Source: Phalacrocorax aristotelis
Lineage: Eukaryota > Chordata > Aves > Suliformes > Phalacrocoracidae
Direction of reading: 5' to 3'
NCBI RefSeq assembly: GCF_949628215.1
Contig: NC_134311.1
Span: forward strand, 62,604,205 to 62,668,204
DNA length: 64,000 nt
A program made the translations under genes and the position numbers. Below, in pieces: positions 1-13,300 of this stretch; positions within the stretch are counted from its first letter, which is position 1; each line of letters opens with the position of its first letter. A model generated the notes under the pieces. That model made no database searches, was not told the origin of the DNA, and saw nothing but the letters and a program-made list of their open reading frames with translations.

Positions 1-1174
1 ACTGGTAAAAATTTACCAGGTTTAGTTGGAACTTTTCAGAAAGCTTTAGTCAAGAATAGAAACAGGATGGACTGAACATTTCAACGTTTATCCAATACCA
101 ATTAATATACATTTCATATTTTTATTTCTGAACTACACAAAAGAGCTTAAGAATATAATGAATCTGAGCTGAGCAATATGCATGCAATTCTTCAGAGGCA
201 AGAGATTCACACCCCGATATTGTTTAACTTCCCCCCAAATGCAGGTTATCTTCTTTGTACTGCAGAGCAGCTGTAGCAGAAGCTTTCTAAATTCAAAACC
301 TATTTTATTGTAAAATAATCTGTATCTGGTTTGAAATAGCATAATTAATAGAACTAGCTACACAGAGCAGTTTTAGATATTAAGAAACTATACTTAGTGA
401 CATGCTTACTTAGATTTGCAAACACAATAGTACTTCCTAAAGGCAGATACAGCTGCCAAGCATAAGTTTACTTGAACATGCAAAGGCAGGTCTAATTTAG
501 CCCACCAGATTTTGCACTGACAGTGCTCTTCATTCCACCTCCTAACGGCAACAAGCCATTACAGCCAATCCTCTTCCTGTGCACTGTGAAACCTTTCACT
601 TAGCATCAGAAGTATCACTGGCAAACTAGTACAAATGTACTCTCATGCAACATCCAAGAGCTCAACGATAAGTTTAGACCTTTTGTTCTGTTTTGAAGAA
701 GCAGAGCTAAAAGCTTGCTTGAGCTGTGAAATTTCTGTCCAAGACCAGAACCACTGGGAATTACAGAGTTATTAGAAACCATCACCAAAAGTTAACTAAA
801 AACCCTTAACACATACGTCTATTTTTGTCAAGATGAAAATAAACTTAAATTATATAAGGCAAGCTAAATTTAAAGGTTTTTTTTAAGAAATTAAAGAAAT
901 TTCATTTTCTCATTAGTAAAGATGATGTGACACAAATTTAGTACTTATTTCCTCTTCAAGCTGGAGTAAGCATCCCACCACCAATATAAGGAAGATGAGT
1001 TTAAATCCCTAGCCGTATAGTAAGAAACCTGCAAACCACTATTACCATCTAAATTCAAGTGTTTGTAGTCATTCAACTGGCACAGAAAAATTTTTTGAAG
1101 TATTCATGAAAAATAAAGCACTGCTGATTCAGACAAAGTAATAATTAATACCAGACAATAGTGCAAAAGCTTAC
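1..1174 (-). other. DDX4 intron (left window edge)
   Basis: AT-rich intronic sequence following the motif-Ia exon. I see no exon with vasa similarity, repeat or RNA gene here. Confidence 0.7.
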
Positions 1175-1329
1175 CCATACAAAAATTTCCTTGCTTCTAG
1201 AAAGATCTGATTTATCAGTTCTCTTGTTGGTGCAATAATAATACATTCCGGTTCTTGCTGGTCTTTAGAGCAACTGGCAGCTACACCATCTCTTATCATG
1301 TGGGCCACAATTGGTATAAGAAAAGCTGC
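1175..1329 (-). CDS. DDX4: DDX4 coding exon, residues 291-341 (motif Ia)
   Basis: 155 bp starting in phase 0 and ending with two bases of a glycine codon (TATGG|gtaagc). It encodes [20 protein letters not shown] through [12 protein letters not shown] to ARKFLY. PTREL is motif Ia, which contacts RNA. It is the last DDX4 exon in the window; the next (GG loop and DEAD box) must lie left of position 1. Confidence 0.95.
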
Positions 1330-4300
1330 CTAGAAAAAACGCATCAGTATTTATGCTGTTTAGTCTGAAAGTTTTCATCAGTCACAGTAGAGCTGCATAT
1401 CAGTCTTAAAGCTAGAATGATGCAGCACTCTAACTTCAAGGAAATCACACTGCAAAAGGATTGACCTGAACACACTATAGAACATTTAACCTTATTTCTC
1501 CTTGTCATGCACTAGCTAACTTCCGTGTTCTTCAGGCTGTTTCCACACATCATGCTGACCTACACTGATAATTATATACCCCAGTATCAAAACCCCTCCT
1601 CAACATTTACTTATAATATTTACATCATCATTAGTAGGTTTGTAAGGTCACTATGTATCACCAGTCTCCAGACTACAACAGCAGATCATTTGCAACACAG
1701 CTGCACCAGTCCCCTTATTTCCATGTAGGACTAGCTGGCCTCAAAATATAAATATTCTGAATGCTTTTGAGGCTGCTGTACAGATTCTAATGCAAGCTTT
1801 GGACATTTCCCCCTCTGCAAACAAAAGATTTCTCAAAGCAAGTAACCAATAAGCTACATAACAGCAAAGCTAGAACTCCACGCTATACTGAATGGCAAAA
1901 AGTTACACTGCATATCCAAATACTCTCATACAGGGCTGCCAGTGATAAGATTTGGGTACATTAGGCAGTTTAACAAGGTGAGGTAACTGCCAAGTTAATA
2001 TCAACTCTCAACGCTGTTCCATGTTTAATACTGAATCATCTAAAAGTAAGTCTGGCGCAGATCAGACTTGATCAAACCAAGGATGACAAACCAGTACAAT
2101 ATACCATTACATTCTGGCAAAAGTTTAAAACCCCCACAGAAACAGAAAATATGGAAACAAATCCCAGCTTTCAACTGCTGAGGTTATTCTCATCAGTAAT
2201 TTCTATGACTGCCAAAACTTCTGAATCTGATTCTGTAGCCCTGCAGACTGGCATGCTGTATCAAGACACTAGTTCACTGAAGTGAAAAATAAATTTAGCC
2301 CAAAAATACAATAATCCATCCATCATTTTTATCTATGCTTAATTCTAAATCTGCCATTGTAGTGCAAGCCATTAGACAGCAAGCTGTGAAGCATCGGGCA
2401 TGTGGAAGACTGAGGCATCCACCTAAAAGGTTCACGGTCACACATTTCCAGTAGTATGAATACTACACAAAATGCTTACAGTTTTTCCGGATCCTGTCTG
2501 GGCACATGCCATTAAATCCCGTCCTGCCAGTATAATAGGAATGCTGTATTTCTGCACTGGAGTAAGTTTAGAGTATCCAGCTTTAGCAATGTTCATGTTT
2601 AAAGTGTGACAAAGGTTAGCATCTTCAAAAGTCTGTAAGAGAAGAAATTAGCAGTACACAACCAAAGAAGTTTAAAAACAGAGATGCTTATCATAGAATA
2701 TAGGCATCCAAACACTAAGAAGTATTAACTTTGAGGGGGTGTCACCAGTCATCTGGATTGCCAAGGTTCCTAGAGGTAAAAGCCACAAAGGTTAATTTGA
2801 ATGGCATGAGGAGGTTGAAGAAAGCTGTTTGTAGAACAGTGAAGGCCTGCAGGTGGCCTTTTTAAGAGAGAAAACTGCTCAGAACCCATATATCTGGATT
2901 CAAGCCAGTAAACTCACCCCATGGCATGCTATGAAAACAAACTAAACCTCTTCACTTTCATTCCACATAGGAGATACACACAGTCTCTGTGCTAAAACTA
3001 ATAAGGGGAGCTAAAGCAAGATCCCTGTCCAGGAACAAAAAGCATCATAGATGACAAATATCAGTTTAACTTCCATGAGAAACCATTTCAGAAGATGGAT
3101 GGGAAAAAACTTCTGCATCTTTTCTTTCAACCCAGGTGCTACTACCCCCTCTGCCCTTCCTCATTCTTCTCACTAAAACAAGCTGCTTTTTTTTTTTTAA
3201 CTACTAGCCACCTGGTATGGTGTGGAAGCAAAGTTAAAAAATGAACAGCAGCCACAGTAAACAGGGCTAGAAAATTACTTCAAAAACCTCACTGTCCAGA
3301 TGAAAACTTTTCTGACAGGTATTCATTTACATTGTTAAAGATCCCCCAGTAAGACTTCAACAAGATGACTCTACCAGCCTTCCCAGAAACTGCTGCCAAA
3401 ACCCTCTTTCAAGGTCTAAACTGGTATTTTTCTGCAATTTAAGGACTATACTTCCTGTCCACCCAGTATTACTTTCTCTGGACCATTTCTATAGATTATC
3501 AGTGTCATTTTGAATTCAAATTTATATCTTTCAAATGGGCAGCATCTCCTTCCTACATAGTACCGTCTGCAAGATTCAAAATCTGTATTAATATTTTCAT
3601 TAGCAGTGAGTATTAGACTCCATATACATCCTTGCAGAATCATGCTCAACATAAACCCCAAAATTGAGTTCACTAACCAGTAATGGTGCTGGAGGGTTAA
3701 GTCCTGACACTTCAACGATACTGTCATCATACTTGTCAAAATTAATTCCCTTCTGATAATGTGCAAAGATAGCTTGTTCATCATCAGGTGGAGGCGGGGG
3801 CACATAAGTCACCTTTGGAACTTAAAAACAAAACCACTCAAGTTAATGAACAATATAAAGAAAACTTAAACTAAAACTTTTTTTTTTAAAGCTTAGTTCC
3901 ATACTAAACTGTTTTAGTTTAGTATGGCGGTATTAAAGCTAAGTTCAGTGGGATGTCATTTAGACTTCTCACCTTCCAGGAAGGCAAGAAATTTCATAAG
4001 TCAATCCTATTAGAACTGAGTTTTATACCACTAAACCTAAAACTCACAAATAACGTCAGACTTTACTAAAGCATTTACTTAAGCATTTGCTTAAGGACCT
4101 TACTTTGAAGAGCTACTCACAAAAATTATTAGGCTTTACTTGATCACCATGCAAAAAAATTCTACCACAAAAACTCGTTATACCATAAATTATCCTATCC
4201 AATAACAATGCATTTATTAATAAACAAGGATAAAATTAATCTGTTCATGGCAGTGCATTTATAGTTCTGTGTTTAAGGTATTTTTCTAGCTAATAAACTC

Positions 4301-7300
4301 AGGTAGAAATGAATTTTTTATGCTCACTGAAAGGTTAGCAGCAGAAAGCATTTCACAGGGACCTCAAATAAGGAAGGATCAGGAATCAAAGTTATTCATA
4401 CAAAAGTCAGGCGTTCACTATTTGTCTTTTTGCATATCAAGAGTATGAGAAGGGAAAAATAAGGCTAAAGTCACTGGCAAAAAACACTGCAGGTAAGTAA
4501 ATGTTGTAATAGATAGTCCCAACTGACACTTAACAATACATGTCAGAAGGCCATTATTCATCATACATTTCAACCTGATCTCCTGCACATACAAATAATG
4601 AAATTCTATTACTAACTTGCACTCAGCAAAACACATCAAGCCTGTTTTCCAGAAATAGCATAACAGATACTCTAGCATCTGAAACTGAGAATCTACTGTT
4701 CCGTCATGGTTTGCTTTAACAACTATAATCACTTAGATGCCTACACTCTTCCCAATTAATAGTTCTCTGTTTAAAAATTAGCATTTAAAATATTAATTAA
4801 TTCTATATTAAATAGAGTAGTTCTAACACTTGTGTCTCAAGTAGATAAGCTTTTCCATTAGAAAGAAGAAAGTACGCAAGACAGTAATTCCACAGCACTC
4901 CATTCCAAAAAGTTAGTCTTTATTTAGGTGAGGACAGCTACTGTGTTGCCCAACAATTTAAAGATAAACTTAGTATGTTCAAACTTAATTCAACAGTATT
5001 TGCTTGGCAACTCATGTTACATGAACAGTTTTGAGATGGTTATGCATTTATCCATATCACTGCCTTCTTTTTTATGCAATATACTTCCAGCAACCTTAAG
5101 ACAATGTTCCTTGAGTTAAAAACAAATTAGAACTGGCATGTTACTTGTGAAGAAGCTACTTACCTTTTTCAGAACCTGTTGCTCCTTGGCATTCTTCAGA
5201 AGCTGCTGCTGTTAAAGAAAGCACTCCAGAGTTAATTGTTTTTAGGTAAAAAGCTCATTTGAGAGAAATGGAAGTAAAAACCTTCATGAAAAATCCCTAG
5301 ACGCACTTAGAAAACTCACTGCATCCTGACACGATTGGTAGAATGAGTGTATTTAAAGACAACCAAGAAAAATTATCCCTCCTAAATCCAGCATGTTTTG
5401 CAAGGGCAAACATAGTTGTCTATATTCACTTGAGATGAATATTGAGCAAAAGAAGTTTCTATAACAAGAAACTGAAATGCCACAGAAACACCAGTTTTAT
5501 AACCTGGCTTTGTTACCTCTTAAGTGAGGTTCTTCCCCAAAAACTGATAAAGCATTGTAACAAGAAATTCACACATGCTATTGGCTGCAGCATCCTGTTT
5601 TTAAGAACAATTCAACGTTTCCACAAAATCAGGAGATTTTTTTATGCTACATAACCAACTTCTCAATAACTAAAGAGCCATAGCCATAAACTTCAGTGTC
5701 ACCAAGGTAATTTTGCAAGAGTAAAGAGATAATTTAAATCAGAAGATGAAACCATTTTGTTATTTCAAGTGCCACACATTTATAACATCCAGTCCATTAA
5801 AGTTCTGACCTTGACATCCACATATTTTGTGTGTGCGCACGCTGTTTTTCAAGTGATAATGAAAGCAAAGACATTTATCCTTAAGAGTGAGGAAGTACCA
5901 CGTTTTACATGCGTAAAAACTGTATTAAGACCGAGCTATTAACAGCAGCATTTCCAGAATCGTTTTAAGTCCTCACTCTTATCATACACAGAAAAAGCCT
6001 TAAACCTAACTCGTTGCCTCTAGCTACTCTGTGCAGGAAGTTGTGTTGCTGATTTCAAAGAAGGGTTAAAAAAACCCTTTAATATAAGGTATGTCTCCCC
6101 CCCCCCACCCCCACCCCCCCAAGAAAGAAAGGAGGCTAGAAATGTAAAAGTGCAACACAAGACTGAGTGAAGAGGAAAGACAATAACAAAAGCTATTAAT
6201 AGGTTCTCTATTCATATGTGCACCTCAAGCCATTCAATGAAAACGATGCTTTGAGACTAACAATTTTAAGATAGGTACCAGAGAAGTACAGTGACCCTGC
6301 AATGCCTCCTTCACCCTCCCTCATCTGCATTCTTCCTCACTGCATCAGTGCAAGCACAAAAGACTACATCAGGGCAGCATATTAATCCAATTTCTCATTC
6401 TCAACAATAATGAATTATTAACTCTAAACATAAATAGCAATTCTGAAAAGGCAGCCAGTACTGTCACTTGGATCAGGAATGCTCTGTTCAGCAGCAACAC
6501 TCTTAAGTAGCTCTGCAAAACTACAGCTTCATCAAGATAGTGACACAGAATCCAAGCAAAGATGCAACATACAGCGTGTGTAACCACTTTTAAATACTTA
6601 TTTTTCCATCAGAAGATATACTTACACATCATCTTTAATTTCTTAAAGTGGTTATGTTTTCTGTAAAGCCAGCACAGACCTACCTTCATTACCTCTACAA
6701 ACTCTACTGGAGTGACATGATCGCTATTCAGAGATGGAGGCAGCACAACAGTGTAGCACCGCTTGTTGTTGCTTCGCTAGATCCAGACACATTCTCTTAC
6801 CGTGTAAGTGCATACTGCCCATGCAACAGACTACTCTTTATGAAGAATTATCTTTCCACATGAACCTCTATACAGACTAGTGCAACTGTTGCCTACCAAT
6901 ATCCACAACAGTCTTTACATACAACGGTCATGAAAAAGTAAGGAATGACTATGCTGCGTTAAGTATGCAGTTATGTCCATTGTGAGTATTAGCGTGTTTC
7001 CTCTATAAACACTTCTAAAGTTTCTAAAAATCATTTCAACTAAAAATCTGAAAAACTTAATTTGAACTAAGTCAAATAGAGGCATATCAATTGTTCTTTG
7101 GATATTAAGCATCACTTCTGAACATACATAAAATGATTGTTATCTTTTCTACAGTGAAAAATTCTTTTACCACTATCACAAAACATTCTTACATTAAGAC
7201 TATCAGCCACGGTATTTCTAATTTGAATTGTAGGACCTGTGAATGATAGATTACTATGCTCTAAGTAGCACAACACATAGCATACAAGTTACAGTAGCAG

Positions 7301-10300
7301 CGGTGCCAAAGCAAAATAGAGGCATGAGGAAAAATATCATTTGTAGACAGCAAAACAAACCAACATTAGAATAAAGTCCTCAGGAAGACCTGGCCTCTTG
7401 GAGCTACAAACCTTACTTGTCGCCTGGAAAAGCCTAAAACAATACTTCCCGTTATAGGGGGGATGGAAGAAGTCTAGATTGACTATTTCAAAAATCAAGC
7501 AAGTATTAAAGGCTTGCTTTGAATTTCAGGTTTAGCACCTCCACTTCACTGTGGATTTACTGACACAGTAGCAGTAGGATGAAGAAAAAATTACAGTAGA
7601 CAACAGCTTTGCAAATTCCAATTACTAAAATTTATCCAAGCAACAAATGTGTCTTGTGTGGTCATGCAAGCAAGCTGTTTAACATTTGCCATATGTTCTT
7701 AACTCAGACAGAGAAAAACCACAGTCACAGCCTTTAACAGAGCCACAAATCAGGAATGAGGAAGGCTGAAGAGCTCCCTGCCCTACTAAAAAGTCTCACC
7801 TGCATGACCTCCTAATGCTCCTCTTCCTCTAGAGCCAGGAAACACACGCACCTGACGTCTGTCTCTTTGCTCGTCTTTAACACCTGTAAGACCTGTAAGT
7901 AATACAGTATAGTGAATATAGTGTCTAAAATTAGTATAATGAAATACTATGCTTAAAGCTAATACTATTTACCCCAAAAACTCTACACAGTGCAACAGCC
8001 CCAACAGATTCTTTGTAACTTCACCCTATGCTGAATTATTCTCAGTGATACTATTTTTCAAAGATTCCATCCGTTTTCCACAACTCAGCTGAAGAACAGA
8101 ATCTATTTCATAGCTTTCACTTTTATACTTGTAGTTCTCAGGGAGCAAGCAAACCTAGAATGAATGACCAAACATATGTTGTTCCCCCACAAACCAGCCA
8201 ATGTAAAAAGGAAAAACCCACAAAATCAAACTTACTCTCTCTTTGTCCAATGGCACCAGGAAATCCCCGAAAACCTCTATTTTGTGTAGTAGAACCTTCT
8301 ACAAATTTTCTTTCTCGAAAACCTGCAGATACTATTTTTTCAATTATTCCAACCATTTTCCACAACTCAGCTGAAGAACAGAATCTATTTCATAGCTTTC
8401 ACTTTTATACTTGTTCGCAGGGAGCAAGCAAACCCAGAAAGAATGACCAAACATATGTTGTTCCCACACAAACCAGCCAATGTAAAAAGAAAAAACCCAC
8501 AAAATCAAACTTACTCTCACTTTGTCCAAAGGCACCAGGAAATCCCCAAAGACCTCTATTTTGTGTAGTAGAATCTTCTACAAATTTCCTTTCTTGAAAA
8601 CCTGCAGTACAGCATAGCACACAACGACTTAGTTTGCCCAGCTTTGCACATGCACATCAAGTGCCTTTAATTTTGTAATTACTCACTGCAGTCCTTATTT
8701 TATGAATTCAGATTAAAAGTACAGTAAATTAAGTGATTTGCCTAAATATGTGTCCTGACTTTGGCTGAGATGGAGTTAATTTTCTATCTAGTAGCTGGTA
8801 CAGTGCTGTGTTCTGGATTTAGTATGAGAATGAAGTCAGTAATACACTAGTCAAGGACTTTTCCAACTCCCCAAGCTTTGCCAGGTGCACAAGAAGCCCA
8901 GAGGGGGCACAGCAAGGACAGCTGACACCAATTAGCCAAAGGTATATTCCATACCATATGATGTCATGCTCCATATATTAACTGTGGGGAGTTGGCTTCA
9001 AGCATGGGCAGTGGGAGGACAGCAATCACAGCTCAGGGACTAGTGGGGCATCATACAGCAGATGGTGAGCAGCTGCACCACTTTTTTCCCCTGGGTTTTG
9101 CTTTTCTCTCTCATTTTCCTTTTCATTACAATATTATTAATTAAAATAAAATTAACTGTTCTTATCTCAACCCATGAATTCTCCTACTTTTGCCTTTCGG
9201 ATTCTCTACCCTGTCCCACTGGGGTGGGGGGAATGTGTGAGTAGCTGTGTGGGGCTTAATTGGTGGCTGGGGTTAAAACCCAACAATATGAAAAAAATGA
9301 AGAGAAGAAATATGTTTTGCCAAAATCATGACAAGAAGAGTCTACTGCTCTCCTGTAGTACTGCTTCCTGTAAGAAGCAAATCAAACATTAAGTCTTGAA
9401 GTATTTGACTTTACATGCATATATGCTATATAAGCTACTGACTTTCAACTCTTCAGTTATCATGCTGAATAGTTCAGTCCCCTAGTTCAGTCACAGGAAA
9501 ACTGACAGCATTCTCAGTTTTCATAACCAGTACTGTTGACTGAGGTAGTACTGCAGTTGCTGCCTCCTACAGAGGAAGGCTTTGAAAACCTGCCTTTCAG
9601 ATATATCAATTTCTAGGTTTCTTATTACTAAAAATGGCTTATTCAGTTGTTTGGGACAGGCAGTGCCAAGTATTTAGTGTATTCTTATTTCTAACCCCTT
9701 TCCCTAGTCTCTTTTCTGACAGGGCAGGAGAGGAAGTAAACAGCCACATACATAAACAAGGTATTTCTCATTTTAGATTGAACAGTTTCAGGTGCTAAAT
9801 CCACACAGTCAACTTCTATCATTTACTCTGTAGTCTTTGCTGTCTAACTGAACACTTGTTCTATCATCTTGTAATGACAAAGAGCATCTTCTGCTAAATG
9901 AGATGAGGCTCTGCTACCTCAGATCTGTAGCTCCTTCTCCACCAATGCTTAGCGCATACCAATTTGTGTCATTTGAGTTCCAAAATAAAATAAAAACTCA
10001 TATATCTTAAAGGGTCACGTGCAAAAGAGATTCGAGATACTACAGACCTTAAATACAGCTTGTGAGTTACTTCACAGTGAAAACTACTTTGCAGCTGCCA
10101 GAGAGTCTAGAGCAGACCTCTTTGTCATCATTCCACAGCACCAAAGTGTTACTGCCTGCTTAGTCAAACAAGTCTAGCATTCCTCTGCTACAATGAGCAT
10201 CAATCCAAGATATGCAAAAATAGTGTAGAAAGAATAAACATAACTTCAAGTGACTCCACAGCTGTTCTGCAGGTCAGATCTTTTGCTAAGCATGCCCAAA

Positions 10301-13300
10301 CCAGGACTAGAGTTTTCATTTTCCTTGTTTCATCACCAGTCCCACTTACAGCCATAGAACTATCTAGACAGATGCTACATGATAGTAGCTTCTACTGCCC
10401 TATGTGTTTGTGGTAGTATCTGGTGGAAGCATATGCCGCAGTACTGCTAAACTGCCAATTACTAACCTCTTTGATATGCACTGCATACAGATCACACTCA
10501 CTATTATAAGCAGGAAGGGGACCAGGACTAAATATTGCTTTAGGGACACCCAAGAAAGCTTTTAGATTTTCCACAGAAGAGCACTGGTATACTCACATGG
10601 CATATATGTGAATACTAATATTCAGCTGCCTTTTGTACTACATTATGACTCAATGAAGTTATCAGTAAAATACCCCTCTTCAGGTAAATCTGAATCATAG
10701 CAAGAGGTAAACAAAACATTGATTTTAAATGTAGAGTCCTGCCTCCTAGCAAATACAGTGTGGTATTTTTACATTGTGCAGTCAAAACTAAGGGATGATA
10801 CTGAGTGCCTACATTACACAGAAATAAGCATTGCAATTACCTTCCAAGTCACAAATACGCATTTGGCTCTGATAGAACAAAACTGAGTACCTGAATATGG
10901 AAAATTTCATGTATTAAATACAGCTTGCCACTAGCATTACAGGTACTCCAGAAAGCTACCTCTGTTTGCAAAACTCCTTCCAGTACTAGATCTACTCATT
11001 GGTTGCCACTGTCTGTTCAGAAATTCGTCAGCATCTATAATCAGAAAAAAAAAGAATAAACTTAGCATTCAAAGCTATCTTTGACTTCAGAGTAGGCTTT
11101 TGGGTATGGTTTGGGGTTTTTTTTATTGTTGTTTCAGTTTGATTTTTTTTAAACTCAACACTAAAATTACAGAATCATTCAGGCTGAAAGGGACCTCAGG
11201 CCTGTAGCCTACCTCCCACTCAAAAAAAGGCCCACCACATGATGAAGCTGTTCTTTTATAAGGCAAAGAAAATAAATTAAAATTACAAAGCTTAGGACAG
11301 GTGTAACTACGGTTTTCAATAGGAATAGCACCACTCAGCTACAGAACTGCTACCAACACAGTAAAATTTCAGTTTCCAGAATCTGCTCTGACACCAGTTG
11401 CAAGGTCCTCCATCCTAAATGTTTTGTCCAAAAGGAAGGCTTAATGACCCCCAAAACTACAAGTTTTAGCTATGCAACCTACCTCTGCTCCTAGAATACC
11501 ATCCAAAGTGATCTTGCATATGCTGACTTCTGTAATGTCTTCCAAAAGCATCTGGAAAACAAGAAGATAAGACTTTTGACACTGTCTTCCATAACACCCT
11601 CATATACAAACCAATGAAGTACAGCCTACATAATTGGAAAGTGAGGAAAACTAAAAATAGGCTGAACCACTGGGCTCTAAAGGTTGTGATCAGCAGTACA
11701 AATTCCAGCTGGAAGCCAATTACTAGCAGAATTCCCCAGTGACTGATCCTGGGGCCAATACAGTTTATCATCTTCATTTATGACCCTGGTGATGGGACAG
11801 AATGCACCCTCAGCAAGTTTGCAGACCTACAAAACTGGGACAGGACATAACACAGGGCTGTGTTTCACTCCGAGGAAACTCAAAACATGTTAGAGACGTG
11901 GGCAGGCAAGAAACTTGAAGTTCAACAAAGAGAAATGCAAAATCCTGTACTCGGTGAGGAATAACTGCAGGCACCAGTACACACTGGGGCCAAGCAGCTG
12001 GAAAGCATCTTTGCAGAGAAAAGCCTGAGGTGGACATTGCTGTGATGGACAGAAAATTGAACATAAGCCAGCAAAGTGCTCTTGCAGTACAGGCCAACAG
12101 CCTTCTGGACTACATCAGGAAGAATGTAGCCAGCAGGTAGGGGCACATGGTCCTTCCTGGCTGATGACACTGCATCTGGACTGCTGTGTTCAGCTCAAAA
12201 CATACACTTGCATAGTGGAGGGAGTCCAGCAAAGGACCACAAAGATAATTAAGAAACTGGTGCATCTGTCATACACAGTGTGACTGAGAATGGGAACTGC
12301 TGTGCCTGGAGACAAGAAGGTTCAAAGGATCTTACATCTTAACAGAAGCGAGCAAAGACAGAGCATCAGATTCTTTCCACTAATATCCAACAAAAGGACA
12401 AGAGGCAATGGGCACAAATTTTAACGTAAGGAAAATTATTTTACTCTGAGGGTTGTTAAACGCTTAAGCAAGTTGCCCAGTTACCTTGTATAGCCTCCAC
12501 CCCTAGAGAAATTCAGAACTCAGCTGATCGAAGTCCTGAGCAACCTGCTACAGTTGACTATACTCTACACAACTATTTGGACCAGCCAATCAAAGTTGCC
12601 TTCCACCCCAAATGATTCTATAATAATGAAATTCCCTATCCTGCAATATGAATGTCAAGATCAGGGTACATCAGCAACCAACATAAAGATATGAAATCTG
12701 AAATAAAAACATGAAGTCTACAAAATTTTGTTATGTGATGTGCAAGTATGTGACACATCATGGAAACCAATTTTTTTTTCCTTCCAAGTTAAAACTGCTT
12801 AACATAGTGATATAGCTACCCCTGAAAAAAAGTCAGTAAAATCAAAAGTGCCTTTCACATACCAAATGAGCCTACACTTGGACCGAAGTTAGAGATGCCA
12901 CTGGGTCCACAAGGAAAGCCAGCCTACAAAAAGAAAAGGCACAACATCATGTTAACCCCAGGCCAAGCAAAGTATATATATACAAATGCAGTTGCTGAGT
13001 CTTGCACTTGAAAGAAGTTGCCATGTGCACCTTCTGAAATGCAGTCTCTCAGACTCTTCTGTTCACTTCAGTATGCTAAATGGGGTACTGTTTGCACATG
13101 AATGGCGCCAAAACCACATTATTCAGAGCTGACACAAGGAGTTAAATAAGTGACAGAAGGCAAGATAAACTTATGGAGGCATCAGCTTTGTCACCTTGCC
13201 AGCAAACATTTTAAGCACTGACTGTAAGAAACATTTATTGTTCAAAAGAATACCATAATCTTTTGAAGTATTTTTCTTTTCCAGCCTTTCAGACTGTTTG

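Larger units (their letters stand above)
8047..8607 (-). repeat. Tandem 280-bp segmental duplication containing a DDX4 exon
   Basis: Two direct copies, about 8,047-8,327 and 8,328-8,607, align end to end with about 20 substitutions and few small indels by eye (over 90% identity). Each holds one 87-bp exon, its donor and acceptor, and about 190 bp of intron. The abutting arrangement indicates unequal exchange or replication slippage rather than retroposition. Confidence 0.93.

Noticed and set aside
7425-7445. Possible 17-bp DDX4 micro-exon with TTTTAG acceptor and gtaagg donor (minus strand)
   Set aside because: Its length would break the otherwise continuous phase 1 joining of neighbouring exons.
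8160-8597. 145-codon plus-strand ORF with an internal repeat
   Set aside because: It is the antisense reading of the duplicated DDX4 exons; the repeat comes from the segmental duplication and the sense strand explains the conservation.
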